Positions 1-9,712 of a DNA stretch of 26,314 nt are shown in pieces. The notes under the pieces were generated by a model. The model had not been told where the DNA came from. It made no database searches and saw only the letters and a program-made list of their open reading frames with translations. Both the position numbers and the translations under genes were made by a program. This DNA is from Ramicandelaber brevisporus (lineage: Eukaryota > Kickxellomycota > Ramicandelaberales > Ramicandelaberaceae), in the NCBI GenBank assembly GCA_025201865.1, contig MU602699.1:52401-78714 (forward strand), in the 5' to 3' direction. The number at the start of each line of letters is the position of its first letter. Within the stretch, counting starts at the first letter, position 1.

Positions 1-282
1 CTTTTCGCTGAGCCCAACTTTGGCGGCGGTTCTTGGCCAGTTAACTTCCAATTCGGAGACAAGGGTCCAGTTTGCGTCTGGTTCAACGACTGGAATGATG
101 TCCCAATGTCCATCCGCTGGAAAATTCCAATCACCAATCCGCATGCCACCATCACCATCACGGAGAATTCCAACTGCACCGGCTACTCCAAGACCTGGAA
201 CATCAAACACAAGAACTTCCCGCGGAACCTTGCACTTGATGGCTTGGCTCACAAGGCAAAGGCCGCTCTCATCCGCTTTTAA
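1..282 (+). CDS. Beta/gamma-crystallin-like protein, 3' end only
   Basis: An open frame runs from the first base of the window to TAA at 280-282, giving 93 residues with no start, so the gene is cut by the left edge. The fragment opens with LFAEPNFGGGSW, which resembles the Greek-key signature of beta/gamma-crystallin domains (aromatic, about four residues, F-x-G, then a Ser). Trp-rich strands follow, including WFNDWNDVPMSIRW. There are two cysteines (about residues 27 and 60) and two Asn-x-Ser/Thr-type sites near the middle. Such domains in microbes are often secreted or calcium-binding, but the N-terminus is missing, so neither can be tested here. The frame is preferred over the overlapping +2 frame because it has the more protein-like composition. 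The family call is a motif-level match and moderately uncertain. Confidence 0.6.
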   Translation, partial: LFAEPNFGGGSWPVNFQFGDKGPVCVWFNDWNDVPMSIRWKIPITNPHATITITENSNCTGYSKTWNIKHKNFPRNLALDGLAHKAKAALIRF

Positions 283-822
283 ACCACATTCGTCCCTTTC
301 CTTTCCTTTTCTTAAACCATTTTAAAGCCCGCAAACCATGTCCCCTGTTTTGATTGTACTATGGCGAGATTCAATAGACACACGGCCGACTATCGCATTG
401 TTACAATCTAGTCCGTCAAGTTGTAGGTGTCGCTACGAGCATCAATCATATTCTTGAGTCAAATTCTGTTTTAATTAGAACTGGTGCTAAGAATCAGCCT
501 CTATGATGAAGAATCAAAATAATTGTTGTGGATGGGATCTACACCTATATCAAGTCAATATTCTGTATTGCTCTACGCACTCTTACTACGGAAGGAAGTC
601 TAGTTCGATTAATGAGCATCAAGATCTTGGAAAGATACATTGAAGACAATAAATATATACAGTTTTTACATAGTGTACCGATGGATTGGTACTGGACGCT
701 TTCTGAGAGATGGTGGTGTTCAATGTCCATGAGTTATTATGGTATAGTGCATTTCATTTGTGAAGGTGTTATGGTACAATGATTGATTTATCTGTTGCAC
801 ACATTCAATGCATTCTCCATAC
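283..822. other. Intergenic, no gene supported
   Basis: This 540-bp AT-rich spacer lies between two converging genes. It holds only short open stretches without an ATG start on either strand. I see no RNA gene, repeat array or mobile element in it. Confidence 0.5.
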
Positions 823-1137
823 CTATCCCCGCACTTCGTCCTTAAAGTACTTCCATTCATTTTTCTGTAGATGCTGTGCACATGTCGGAAAGTAGTCAAA
901 ATTAACCCAGCGTGTGCATGGATAGCCAAAAGCTGCAGAACATCGAGCATACCCGAGATATGGGTTGATACTGAATGGCGGCTGAGGAGCCCGCTCCTCA
1001 GCGTACCACTTGTGGAAATACTCCTTGGTATTCTCAATCATCTTCAGTACAGCTGTAGGTACCACTTCATGGATAGTACTCATCGCAATCAGTATTACAA
1101 TGAGCAAGATGAATGCGTTTTTCACTAACGAATACAT
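823..1137 (-). CDS. Small secreted cysteine-containing protein, unknown function
   Basis: This 104-codon frame starts at a true ATG (complement of 1135-1137) and ends at TAG. Residues 7-20 are a hydrophobic core after a short basic start (M-Y-S-L-V-K), typical of a signal peptide or anchor. The rest is compact, with many aromatic residues and three cysteines (C66, C74, C86). The odd cysteine number means it is either not fully disulphide-bonded or anchored or dimeric. The leader just upstream on the minus strand is a CAG/CAA run, as for other genes in this window. I do not recognise a family. It could be a small secreted effector-like protein, but that rests only on size and signal peptide. 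A chance ORF is still possible. Confidence 0.5.
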   Translation of the reverse strand: MYSLVKNAFILLIVILIAMSTIHEVVPTAVLKMIENTKEYFHKWYAEERAPQPPFSINPYLGYARCSAAFGYPCTRWVNFDYFPTCAQHLQKNEWKYFKDEVRG

Positions 1138-1153
1138 TCTCTTCTGGAGACTC

Positions 1154-1198
<45 letters not shown>

Positions 1199-1683
1199 TG
1201 TTGTTATTGCTGCTGTTGCGGCTGGCAGGAATGAGTACAAGGAACAGGTAAAGTTGGAGGCAAGGTTATGGAATTGGTCTCTCAATATATGTGAAGGCGG
1301 AACTGGATGCCACTGTCGTGTACATGTCAGTGCTCATTCTGGACACTAATAGAAAAAAGTAGAGAATGCCTCCCAGTGCAAATTTAGTGACAGTGCATGT
1401 GCACACACTCTTGTTGCTCGTGCACAGCCATTTAGCCCCCCCCCCCGACATCCTTCCGAATCTACAACACTAGAAACATTCGTGGCTCACTCCGTGCAAA
1501 TGACATTCTTCATCATTAAAATACGGAACCAGCCGCTTGTTGGTTTTTAAAATAGAGTATAATCAAACGAGAAAAAGAGGATGAGGATGAGAACCAAAGA
1601 ATAGAGGAAGAAGGAAAAGAAGTGGTGTCGTCGCTAATCCAACTACATCGAGATACACAGCTTCACATCGACGGTGGACAATG
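1138..1683. other. Intergenic with triplet run and poly-C
   Basis: This spacer separates two minus-strand genes. It holds the CTG/TTG run at about 1153-1221 (CAG/CAA on the minus strand, in the leader of the 823-1137 gene) and an 11-base C run at 1436-1446. Short ORFs across the triplet run translate to poly-Cys or poly-Ala and are not credible genes. Confidence 0.5.
1153..1221. repeat. Imperfect CTG/TTG trinucleotide repeat
   Basis: About 23 triplets are mostly CTG or TTG, with seven uninterrupted CTG units near the middle. Read on the minus strand it is a CAG/CAA tract immediately 5' of the ATG of the small secreted gene, so it probably lies in its leader. Confidence 0.85.
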
Positions 1684-1935
1684 TTAACCATAGAATGCAC
1701 GAGAGATGACGCCGCCATCGTTGGTGACCACGTTCAAGCGGGCTGGGCGGTAGTCCATTGTAAGCATACTGTGTGGCTTAACATGGCGAACACTGTCGTG
1801 AGACGGAAGCATTTCCGGAGTGACAATGTCGTCGTCCTTTCGAACAATCGCAGTGCGCTCCTTGAGCATCTTTGTCTTTTCTTGAGTGTTCTTGACGTAC
1901 ACTTTGCCAACGAGCTGCTCGAGTGTCAGAGTCAT
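1684..1935 (-). CDS. I78-family-like peptidase inhibitor
   Basis: This 83-codon protein runs from an ATG (complement of 1933-1935) to TAA. Residues 7-10 (QLVG) and especially 57-83, around TMDYRPARLN (59-68) and GGVISRAFYG (74-83), match the pattern of peptidase inhibitor family I78. In that family a P-x-x-x-x-T-x-D-x-R-x-x-R-L-N segment is followed by a Gly-rich turn, an Ile and a C-terminal x-G. Fungal members are small inhibitors of elastase-like serine proteases. The protein is typical in length. It has no cysteine, and the usual CG ending is YG. No signal peptide is visible, so as annotated it would be cytosolic, perhaps protecting against the cell's own proteases. It shares a 354-bp divergent spacer with the AT-hook gene. 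Confidence 0.8.
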   Translation of the reverse strand: MTLTLEQLVGKVYVKNTQEKTKMLKERTAIVRKDDDIVTPEMLPSHDSVRHVKPHSMLTMDYRPARLNVVTNDGGVISRAFYG

Positions 1936-2289
1936 TTCCGAGATTTGGTGTGCTAGTAGTATTAGTAGTAGGTTGTAGTAGTGGTGATACGGTTGGTTGT
2001 TACAGAGGTTTTAAAAAAAAAAGAGAAGTAAAAAGGTTGTTGGGACACAACGACAGCAACATCCGGCGTACAACAGAAGACATTCTTCTCGCGTGGAAAG
2101 AATAGAGAGACTCCGCTGTATTGGAGCTTCTGGAGCCACGTATACTGTTCGGCCGTTTTTGTAGATACTACAATTGCAGCCGGTTAAATCGGTCAGACTT
2201 GTTGTTTATTACTGCACACAAACGAACACAAGCTGTGTTTGTTTGCGGTTCATAAAAACAACCCGTTCTGTTTCAAAAAAGAAAAGAAA
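1936..2289. promoter_or_regulatory. Divergent promoter region, I78 gene and AT-hook gene
   Basis: This 354-bp spacer separates two gene starts pointing away from each other, so it must contain both promoters. It includes an A-run (about 2013-2022) and an A-rich leader directly before the ATG at 2290. No specific factor site is claimed. Confidence 0.4.
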
Positions 2290-5200
2290 ATGAGCAGTCT
2301 TCATCGGCCAAAACGATCGGCAGCAGCTGCAGCGACCGAGAGGCTGTCTAAGATCTGGGAGCCGCTCGATATAGGCGATGCTGATGAAGCCAGATACAAA
2401 CAGGCTTCTATCGCCATTGACAATAACAACAGAAGCAGTAACAGCAACAGCAGTAGCGTCAACGCTGAGATCAACGAGATTGAAGTAGTGGCTGTGGTCA
2501 AACGGGAGCGAGCACGTTCAACTTCACGAAAACGTACAAAAGCAGAGGTGGCTGACGATGCTAGTGCTATTGCTAGTGCTGGTTCCGCTGTTAGTGCTGA
2601 CGATACCATTGGTCCAGATACTAGTCAACACATTGGTAATGGAGATGGTGATGGAGATGATATTGAGAGAATGCCAAAGAAGGCACGCACTGAGTCGAGG
2701 AGGCGGAAAAAGACAACAGTAGCACCAGCAACAACAGCAACAGCAATGACAGTTGACAACGATGACAATGATGGCAGTGTAGATGTGGATGTAGAAATCA
2801 AAGTGGAGGAATCAACGGTAGATGTAGATGTGGATATTGCTGAGATTCCAGTTGAAGTGGGTGTGACTCCGAAAAGAGGTCGCGGCCGCCCACCAAAGCC
2901 GAAGCCTGCTCATGTTGAAGTGACACCAAAGAGACCTCGCGGCCGCCCACCAAAATCATTGGCAACACCAGCTACAGCAGTCGATGAAGTTAGTGTTCAT
3001 GAAACCACTGTTGACGCCAGCGCTCCAATTGAAATGACGCCAAAGAGACCTCGTGGCCGTCCACCAAAGTTCAAGAAGACAGCGGCAGATACAGCAGAAA
3101 CAACAGAAACAACAGAAACGGCAGCAGCAGCAGCAGCAGCAGCAGTTGAGGAAGCGAGTATTGACGAGATCATTGTTGTTGATGAGACCAGTGATGATGT
3201 TCCAGTTGAGATGACGCCGAAGAAACGTCGCGGTCGTCCACGCAAGGACAGGGCGGCAGCAGCACTTGATGAAGTAGCTACCAAAGACATTATCACTGTT
3301 GATGAAACCGATGTGGATACGCGTGCCGAGATGACACCAAGGAAACTTCGAGATCGTACATCACAGTCAACGCCTGTTCATATCGAAGTGACACCAAAGA
3401 AACCTCGCAGTCGTCCGCGAAAGAACAAAAAGGCAGCTGCGCCAGTTCACAATGACGATGTTGGTGATGATGATGGTAATGATGATAAAGAGGAGGAAGA
3501 GGATATTAAAGTGGAGAGTGAAGTGGATATCAATGTTAAGAATGAAGTGGATGACAATGTAGAGTCAGATGATGATGAAGTACAAAATGAGAATATGGAG
3601 TTGGAACTTAATTTGAGTGAAAATGACGAGGAGAACGCAATTAAAGTTGATAATGATGAAGATAAAGATAATGATGATACTAATAATAATAGTATTGAAG
3701 TTACTGAGGATAAAGTATATGAAGATGATGAGTCCGTTATTGAGTTTGATATTAAGGTTAAGACTGAAAATAGAGATGATGAAAATGAAAATGAAGATGA
3801 AGATGAGGATGAGGATGAGGATGGTGATGCTGATAACGAAGATAACGAAGATAATGAAGATAACGATAAACACGATGATGGTGAAAGTGTTTATGTTAGC
3901 GATGTTAGTGATGATGATGAAAGTAAAGACGATGTTTCTTCAACAGCATATCGAATGAAGGTGTATGCAGAAATGTCCAATAACGCTGATCTTGAGCCAA
4001 CGAGAACTACAATACATGGCCACAATAACATGTGGTTGCATCGAACACGCGTGCCTAGAACTGATAAGAGATTTACAGATGAACACTGGGAGATTCCAAA
4101 CACAGCTGTAGGCTCAACAGTTGCCTCATCAAATTCACTGGCCAAACAGATTGCAGCATCAAGCAGATTGTATCACGAAGCACAGGTATTAACAAATAGA
4201 CGCGCTCCATACATGGATGGAGCTGGGAATTATGGTGCAAGCAATCGAGATATGACTACATGGGCATCTTGGCCCAGAAATGACTGTCCTGAAGAGTATG
4301 TATATGTGGATGATGATGATTATTTTAATAGTGGCAATTGGGTTGATGAGGATGCCGATCTCGATGCAGAATTACTACATGGCTCTCCTCAAATGTTTGT
4401 CAGTAAGAATAATAGCAACAACAGTAACAACAACAATAATAATGACAATGACAACAATTATGATAATGATAATGATACAACAGATGAAAATAGAGCAATG
4501 TCATATAGAATACAAAGATCAGTTGAGATTCTGCTTCAGCGAAGGCTACGCCAGCAAGGCTCACTCAACTCTCGCAGTATTGATCAAAATGCAGTCCGAG
4601 TGTCCATGTATTCAGCATACCAAGCAATTATGCAAAAGTTGGCCCACAGGCTTATATATGCGAGAGCCTTGAGTACACACTCAGTCGCCGATGCCTTCCA
4701 AGCTGCTGATGCAATACTGCCTCACCAGGTAATGCTGCGTACAGTTCAGCGTTTGCGCGGCTTGGCTTCGTTGCCTGAGGAGCGACGCATCAAGCGAGGA
4801 GACATGCCTCCTGGCTCACTTTCAATTCCAACTTTGTTTGACCAACATCAGCCAAAAACACAAAAACAAACAAACGCAGCTCAAACGAGATTTGCCAGAA
4901 CACCCACACTCACATTTGAAGTTGCCCAACTGTTGAAACTGCTGGAACACTCGTATACACCTGGTAGCAAGCGCTGGAATAGAGCCTCTGGAGTAAGAAC
5001 GAGAATGCCAGCAACACGTAAAAAAGCAAACAAAAAGGTGGAGATTGAGGAAGCTACTGCTGCTGCTGCTGCCGTTGATGAGCAGAAGCAGAAACAGAAA
5101 CAGAAGGTAAAGATAAAGAAACAACTCGATATTGACAATGAAGATGGTGAAGAGTGGAGATTGAGGAAGCTACTGCTGCTGCTGCTGCCGTTGATGAGCA

Positions 5201-6299
5201 GAAGCAGAAACAGAAACAGAAGGTAAAGATAAAGAAACAACTCGATATTGACAATGAAGATGGTGAAGATGGTGAAGATGGCGAAGATGACAGTGCTGTG
5301 GAGGTTGCTGATGATTATGAACAAATGAGATTGGCTAACATTCGTCGTAATCAGGAAATGCTTCGAATGCTGGAGATTGCCCCATTGAATGGCCATGACA
5401 GATCAGTATTTGGACTCCCAGCGCCGCAACCAAAAGAAGAAGAGACAGTTGATCTCGATGAGTTGCTTGCTGACGAAGACACGCCTGAGCAGACTGATAG
5501 CGGCAAGAAGGACAAGCGCTACAAACCATCTGGGCTGCATAAGCGTAAGCGTGCTTCTGTGAATGTGGAGGAATTGCCACGCCGTACATCTCGGCGTCTT
5601 CGTGGCCAAGCTGCGGTCACTATCGATGGTGCTGATGAGAATAACGCTGAGTCTACTGGGGAGACTGCTGAAGGTACTCCAGCTCCAGCCTCTGCTTCTG
5701 CTTCCGCTTCTGCTTCTGCAGCACTAGCTGATGAGGACCCCATCATTGATGATGAGGATGGTAAGTATCTTATTCCGGCCGAAGAGTACTTTACCCCAGA
5801 AATTGTTGCTGTGGCAATTCGCGTCTCTGGTCATTTCAACGGCTGGCTCGATCCAGAAGTCATTTCCAAGTACGGCCTGGCCAATTCCGCCGACGAGGCT
5901 TGGGAACAAAACGGCGGCGGCACCTTTTCTTACAAGAACCCGCTGGGCGAAGATGGCAAGAAATCCAAGAAGGTTTCAGTGCGCACGATTTCCCAAAAGT
6001 CATTTTACAAGAATCCAAACGCCTACTTTTATCGCCACACTGCTCCTGGCTACGACTATTGGACTGGCGATTGGACTGAAGAAGAAAAGGAGCAGTTTTT
6101 GGACATTGTTCGCAAGCACGGTGGTGGTGACAAATGGGGCATCTTTGCAAGCTATTTCAGACATCGTGTTGGGTATCAGTGTAGACGTCTGTATGTTGAT
6201 ACATATGTGAAGCAAGGTGTTATCATTGATCCAAATTACATGCTGAATAAGCATGGTGAGCCAGTTTATGTTGGCAAACGTCGTTTTGGTTCAAACTAG
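2290..6299 (+). CDS. AT-hook and SANT/Myb chromatin protein, frame interrupted by a 116-bp duplication
   Basis: The start is the ATG at 2290 in an A-rich leader; the open frame extends upstream only through non-ATG codons. The first part (2290-5223) has six modules of the form T-P-K-x-x-R-G-R-P at about residues 197, 216, 254, 314, 353 and 373. Four are good AT-hooks (R-G-R-P) and two are degenerate (RDRT, RSRP). A long acidic stretch (about 385-550) and an Asn-rich stretch (about 707-730) follow. At 5154 the DNA repeats 116 bp and the frame shifts. The downstream frame carries an acidic linker, Ala/Ser repeats and a SANT/Myb-like domain (DWTEEEKEQF, then GDKWGIF and VGYQCRRLY, about 6060-6200) close to the stop at 6299. 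Omitting one repeat gives a single 1297-codon frame (2290-5106 plus 5223-6299). The protein is probably nuclear and DNA-binding. Its exact role is unknown. Confidence 0.8.
5038..5269. repeat. Perfect 116-bp tandem duplication inside the AT-hook/SANT gene
   Basis: Bases 5038-5153 and 5154-5269 are identical over 116 bp as far as I can see by eye. Because 116 is not a multiple of three, the second copy shifts the frame and the first ORF ends at the TAA in the second GTAAAG (5224-5226). The unit contains a single AGGT (AG|GTAAAG), at 5105-5108 and again at 5221-5224. The right edge abuts a short run of 9-bp GGTGAAGAT units, which may have helped the duplication arise. Confidence 0.95.
5107..5222 (+). 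other. Candidate spliceosomal intron created by tandem duplication
   Basis: The interval begins GTAAAG and ends CAGAAG, obeying GT-AG. It is exactly one duplication period long, and removing it joins codons in phase 0 and rejoins the two frames. Branch-like TTGAT and TTGAC motifs occur inside, but the 3' end lacks a pyrimidine tract. It could equally be an assembly artefact or a broken allele. Confidence 0.35.
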
Positions 6300-7108
6300 A
6301 GGATGTTTCCTTCTTTTGTGTAAAAATAAAAATAATTATTCATGTTTAAAGCCATTACTTTTAATGTTAATGTTAACTTGACACATGTGGTTGACGGCAT
6401 TAATTGACATCCAGGCAAGTGACCAAATAGACGACACTGCTGTCGAGTGCAAGCACCATGACTAGAAAAATAGCAAACAAGTTGCTGCATTCAGCCATTT
6501 ATGTATTTACTTCAGTGTGGTCACGAGAGCACCAACAATGCATTTTTTGATGCCAGCGAGAGCTCAGTGTAATTTTAGACAATGCAGTTCTCGTGCAGTC
6601 AGTGCACACGTGAGGAGTGGCTGCGTCCGTGCTCTTTCCTCTCTTTCCTCTCTCTTCTTTTTGTCTGTTCTCTTTCTGCTCGAGTGCTCTTTTGCTCTTC
6701 TTCTTCTTCTTCTTCCCCCAACAGCGAGTGAGTCTCGCGGACAAAAGGTTCCTGAAATAACTGCGAGCAAAAGAAGACAGGCTTTCTTTGAGCATTTGTG
6801 GATAATCCGCTGCTGCGCACGATAGCATCAGTGCATCGGTGCATCGGTGCAGTGCAAGAAATAACGACGCTCTTTGGCTTCTTTCAGCTTGGCTGACTCG
6901 AAATGAAATCGACGCTGAAGACACGAAACGCAGAACCACTTGCCTCCCAAAGCGAGACAGCGGCTTGAGGGCATAAGAGCTGCTCAACCCACCTCCAAGT
7001 CTCCCATCTCTCCCATCTCGTCGACATCACCATCATTGTTCTCCTCCTGCCAACCACGCACAACTTTCACTTGTCAACTGTTTCTCATTGAAGTGCTTTG
7101 TATTCACC
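6300..7108. promoter_or_regulatory. Intergenic, 3' end of SANT gene and promoter/leader of next gene
   Basis: This 809-bp spacer separates two plus-strand genes. A/T-rich AATAAA-like sequence lies at 6323-6338, a likely polyadenylation region. A strong pyrimidine tract (about 6635-6720, ending in CTT repeats and CCCCC) resembles the CT-rich elements seen before fungal transcription starts. A short direct repeat of GTGCATCG lies near 6831-6850. ORFs here begin only at non-ATG codons and are rejected. Confidence 0.45.
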
Positions 7109-9712
7109 ATGTCAACAACTCCACGCTCAAACGGCGATTACATCAGTGTGCCGAATCCTGTCACTGCGCCTCCAAATGACTCGTCAGATATCACTCCTCC
7201 AGATATCAGCAACAGCAGCAGCAGCAGCAGTGCAGCCACCACCACCACCGCCACCGCCACAGCTGACCCCGATCGCATCGCCCCTGCTCCGGCTCCCGCA
7301 ACTGATTCTGATTCTATCGCCATCGATATGCAACTGTCTGAATTGCAGAAGCTATATGATGACCTTGTTTCGATTGTAACCAAGCCACCCTCGCAGCAGA
7401 TTCCGTTGAAGTCTGAATTCCAGCGCGCACTAATGTCTACATATTTCAAGCCTGGTACTGATACCTCTTCTGGTGCTGATGCCTCGTCTGGTACCGCTGT
7501 CTCGCCAAGTGCTGATGCCATGTCTGGTGCTGATGCTTCGTCTGGTGCCGGTGCCTCGTCTGGTGCTGTTTCTTCGTCTGGTACTGCTGTCTCATCTGGT
7601 ACTGCTGTTTCACCTGACAATGATGCCTCATCTGTCAATGGTGCCACGCCTCGATCTGATGCCATACCTCATCATGATGCCATGCCTCGTACTGGTGCTA
7701 TGGCAAAATGTGTCAATGGGTTACTTACCAAGGAACGTGCAAATGAGATCCGAGTAATGGGTCAGGACGACGCTATGATGTTAGGCGAGTCGATTATACA
7801 ACTGTTCGTTTGTGCTGTATCGACTGGCATAACTTGGCCCAGGTCGGGTAGCAGCGAAATATCAGAGCATGATTTTTTCATATTCATGATTTTTTTATCT
7901 CGTAAGCTGGCCACCGGCGAGGAACTCGGTCCCTGGGAGTATATCATGGCTGCGCGCATTGGTTATATTGTTTGCTCTCTACATGACTACCTGGATACAC
8001 TTTTTGGTTTTGAGATTGAGGTTGGTAGCAAGACGGAGTGTTTCTTTACTTCAGCGGTATACAGTGCTTTTTTCACAACATTTCTGGCCTATATAATTGC
8101 CAAGAGGCACCGCGATATGGATCAACCTGCTCATATTGGCCAGAAATACCACAATTTGGATATAATTACTCGTATTGGTCTCACACAAGATGGCTTCAAA
8201 CGAGTACTTCCGATCATCGAGGCCGAGGCTAATTGCCGCCTGATCCCGTATGGTAAGACTCACTGTATAGCCTACACAGATATATCCGATTCTATGATTG
8301 TGTTTACTAGTGACGAACACGCCAAATTTGTAGGATATGATAAGCAAGAGATTAAGGATCCATCGCTGATGCATGGCTATTGGCTTGAAGCTGTAGGCAA
8401 TGATCGCTCGATACTGGTGTTCCGCAATCTCAAGTGTCCTGGCGGTGATGAGTGTCCAATCAGCTGCGATCGAGTTCAACGCGTGCTGCGGTACAAAGGT
8501 GGCAAATGCAAGGACGACAAATGCAAGGGCAACGAATGCAAGAGCGACGAATGCAAAAGAGCAAAATCAAAGTTAAAGAAGAAGGCAAGGAAACACAAGC
8601 CATATACACCACCGGACACTAAGCATGGCCGCAACGAAGCTAACCTATTCGCGCACAGGCCCTGTATTTTCCAATCCGAACAAGAGGGAAAGTACGGTCG
8701 CGAAGATGCTGACAATCCTGGCAATGCTGACAAGAAGATCCGTGCGGATAATTATTTAGTGTACGCTAATCAAACCGACAAGGAAACTGGCTTGATGATT
8801 CCCAAGAATTACATTCGGAACTTGGTAAGCCGGGGTGTATTTGGCTTTAGGAGACTGCCGTTTATGTTCATTTGGCATTTGTTTGTCATCGGCATTACTG
8901 TGCTTATGTTTTTATTGGCATTTGGTGTGATCAAACCAAGCAGTGGCAGTGGATCAGCGGCAGCCAACAGCGCAGACTCCAATGACAATGGAAATAACAC
9001 CACCACAGCTGGGAACATTGTAAGCAGCGGGAATGTCACCAACTTCATCATGCGTGGAGCCACATACCTGGCATCAAATGCATCCTCCTTCATTGCTGTG
9101 ATATCCGCCGCCGGCCTGCCAGGTGCTTTCATGGCTCTGACTTGGATTCGTGAGTCTTTGTACCCCGCAACTACATATTTTGAGCTGCTAGCCGCAAAGA
9201 AAGCTGTGATAAGTTTCAAGAAGGCATGCAAGCTCAAAGATAATTGCCCAGGTTGCTTGACGGCTGCAAGTGTTCGAGACCGCGTCGCTCTCATGTTCCT
9301 TGCCTTTGGACAATACATGGGGCTAGTTGGTACAAGTGGTACAGAGCGAAAAGAAGCGAAGGCATGCTTTGACTGTCAGGGCTCAACTACTTGCTTGTTT
9401 CGTGCTGGCATGTACTTCATTAAGTCATTTGCACCCTTCACACAAAATAGCAATGAGTTCGAACCAACTAATGATCGATATCAAAAAGAACTTCCAAGAG
9501 ACTGTGAAGCATGGTACAACTATGGTGGTTACTGTCTGGCTCGACCAAACAAGGCTTTTCTGGTTCGCAGAATCCCTGAGTGGCAATTGTTAGCCATGGT
9601 TGGTTATGTAGATATCCTGAACAACGAGGTTGGCCGGCTTACTTACTTCAAGGAACCTATCATCGTTAGAGAAGTTTCAAATCCGATGATTAACTTCCAA
9701 TATCTCATGTAA
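7109..9712 (+). CDS. Large orphan membrane protein with Cys-Lys repeat
   Basis: The start is the ATG at 7109 in a CACCATG context, giving 867 residues. The N-terminal third is low complexity: poly-Ser and poly-Thr, then a degenerate Ser-Ser-Gly-x-x repeat at about residues 117-175. A globular region follows, with a hydrophobic stretch at about 311-331. A five-residue repeat with a cysteine in each unit (CKDDK, CKGNE, CKSDE, CKRAK; about 467-486) runs into a basic segment. Two clear membrane spans lie at about 585-609 and 657-681, with an Asn/Ser-rich loop between them containing N-x-T sites. The C-terminal region has further cysteine pairs (CPGC, CFDC). I recognise no family. The length, composition and clean frame make it a real gene. 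Metal binding by the Cys repeat is only a guess. Confidence 0.8.
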   Translation: MSTTPRSNGDYISVPNPVTAPPNDSSDITPPDISNSSSSSSAATTTTATATADPDRIAPAPAPATDSDSIAIDMQLSELQKLYDDLVSIVTKPPSQQIPLKSEFQRALMSTYFKPGTDTSSGADASSGTAVSPSADAMSGADASSGAGASSGAVSSSGTAVSSGTAVSPDNDASSVNGATPRSDAIPHHDAMPRTGAMAKCVNGLLTKERANEIRVMGQDDAMMLGESIIQLFVCAVSTGITWPRSGSSEISEHDFFIFMIFLSRKLATGEELGPWEYIMAARIGYIVCSLHDYLDTLFGFEIEVGSKTECFFTSAVYSAFFTTFLAYIIAKRHRDMDQPAHIGQKYHNLDIITRIGLTQDGFKRVLPIIEAEANCRLIPYGKTHCIAYTDISDSMIVFTSDEHAKFVGYDKQEIKDPSLMHGYWLEAVGNDRSILVFRNLKCPGGDECPISCDRVQRVLRYKGGKCKDDKCKGNECKSDECKRAKSKLKKKARKHKPYTPPDTKHGRNEANLFAHRPCIFQSEQEGKYGREDADNPGNADKKIRADNYLVYANQTDKETGLMIPKNYIRNLVSRGVFGFRRLPFMFIWHLFVIGITVLMFLLAFGVIKPSSGSGSAAANSADSNDNGNNTTTAGNIVSSGNVTNFIMRGATYLASNASSFIAVISAAGLPGAFMALTWIRESLYPATTYFELLAAKKAVISFKKACKLKDNCPGCLTAASVRDRVALMFLAFGQYMGLVGTSGTERKEAKACFDCQGSTTCLFRAGMYFIKSFAPFTQNSNEFEPTNDRYQKELPRDCEAWYNYGGYCLARPNKAFLVRRIPEWQLLAMVGYVDILNNEVGRLTYFKEPIIVREVSNPMINFQYLM
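8507..8566 (+). repeat. 15-bp coding repeat (four units) encoding Cys-Lys pentapeptides
   Basis: Four imperfect 15-bp units, each starting TGCAA, encode CKxxx pentapeptides inside the orphan membrane protein. The divergence among units suggests an older repeat kept by selection or drift rather than a recent slip. Confidence 0.8.

Noticed and set aside
528-782. 84-codon plus-strand ORF
   Set aside because: It starts at GTG in AT-rich DNA, with no domain or signal.
3565-3873. Ile/Phe-rich minus-strand ORF resembling a membrane protein
   Set aside because: It is the complement of the GAT/GAA acidic tract of the AT-hook gene.
6499-6987. 162-codon minus-strand ORF in the spacer after the SANT gene
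   Set aside because: It starts at TTG and its Lys/Glu/Arg run is just the complement of a pyrimidine tract.
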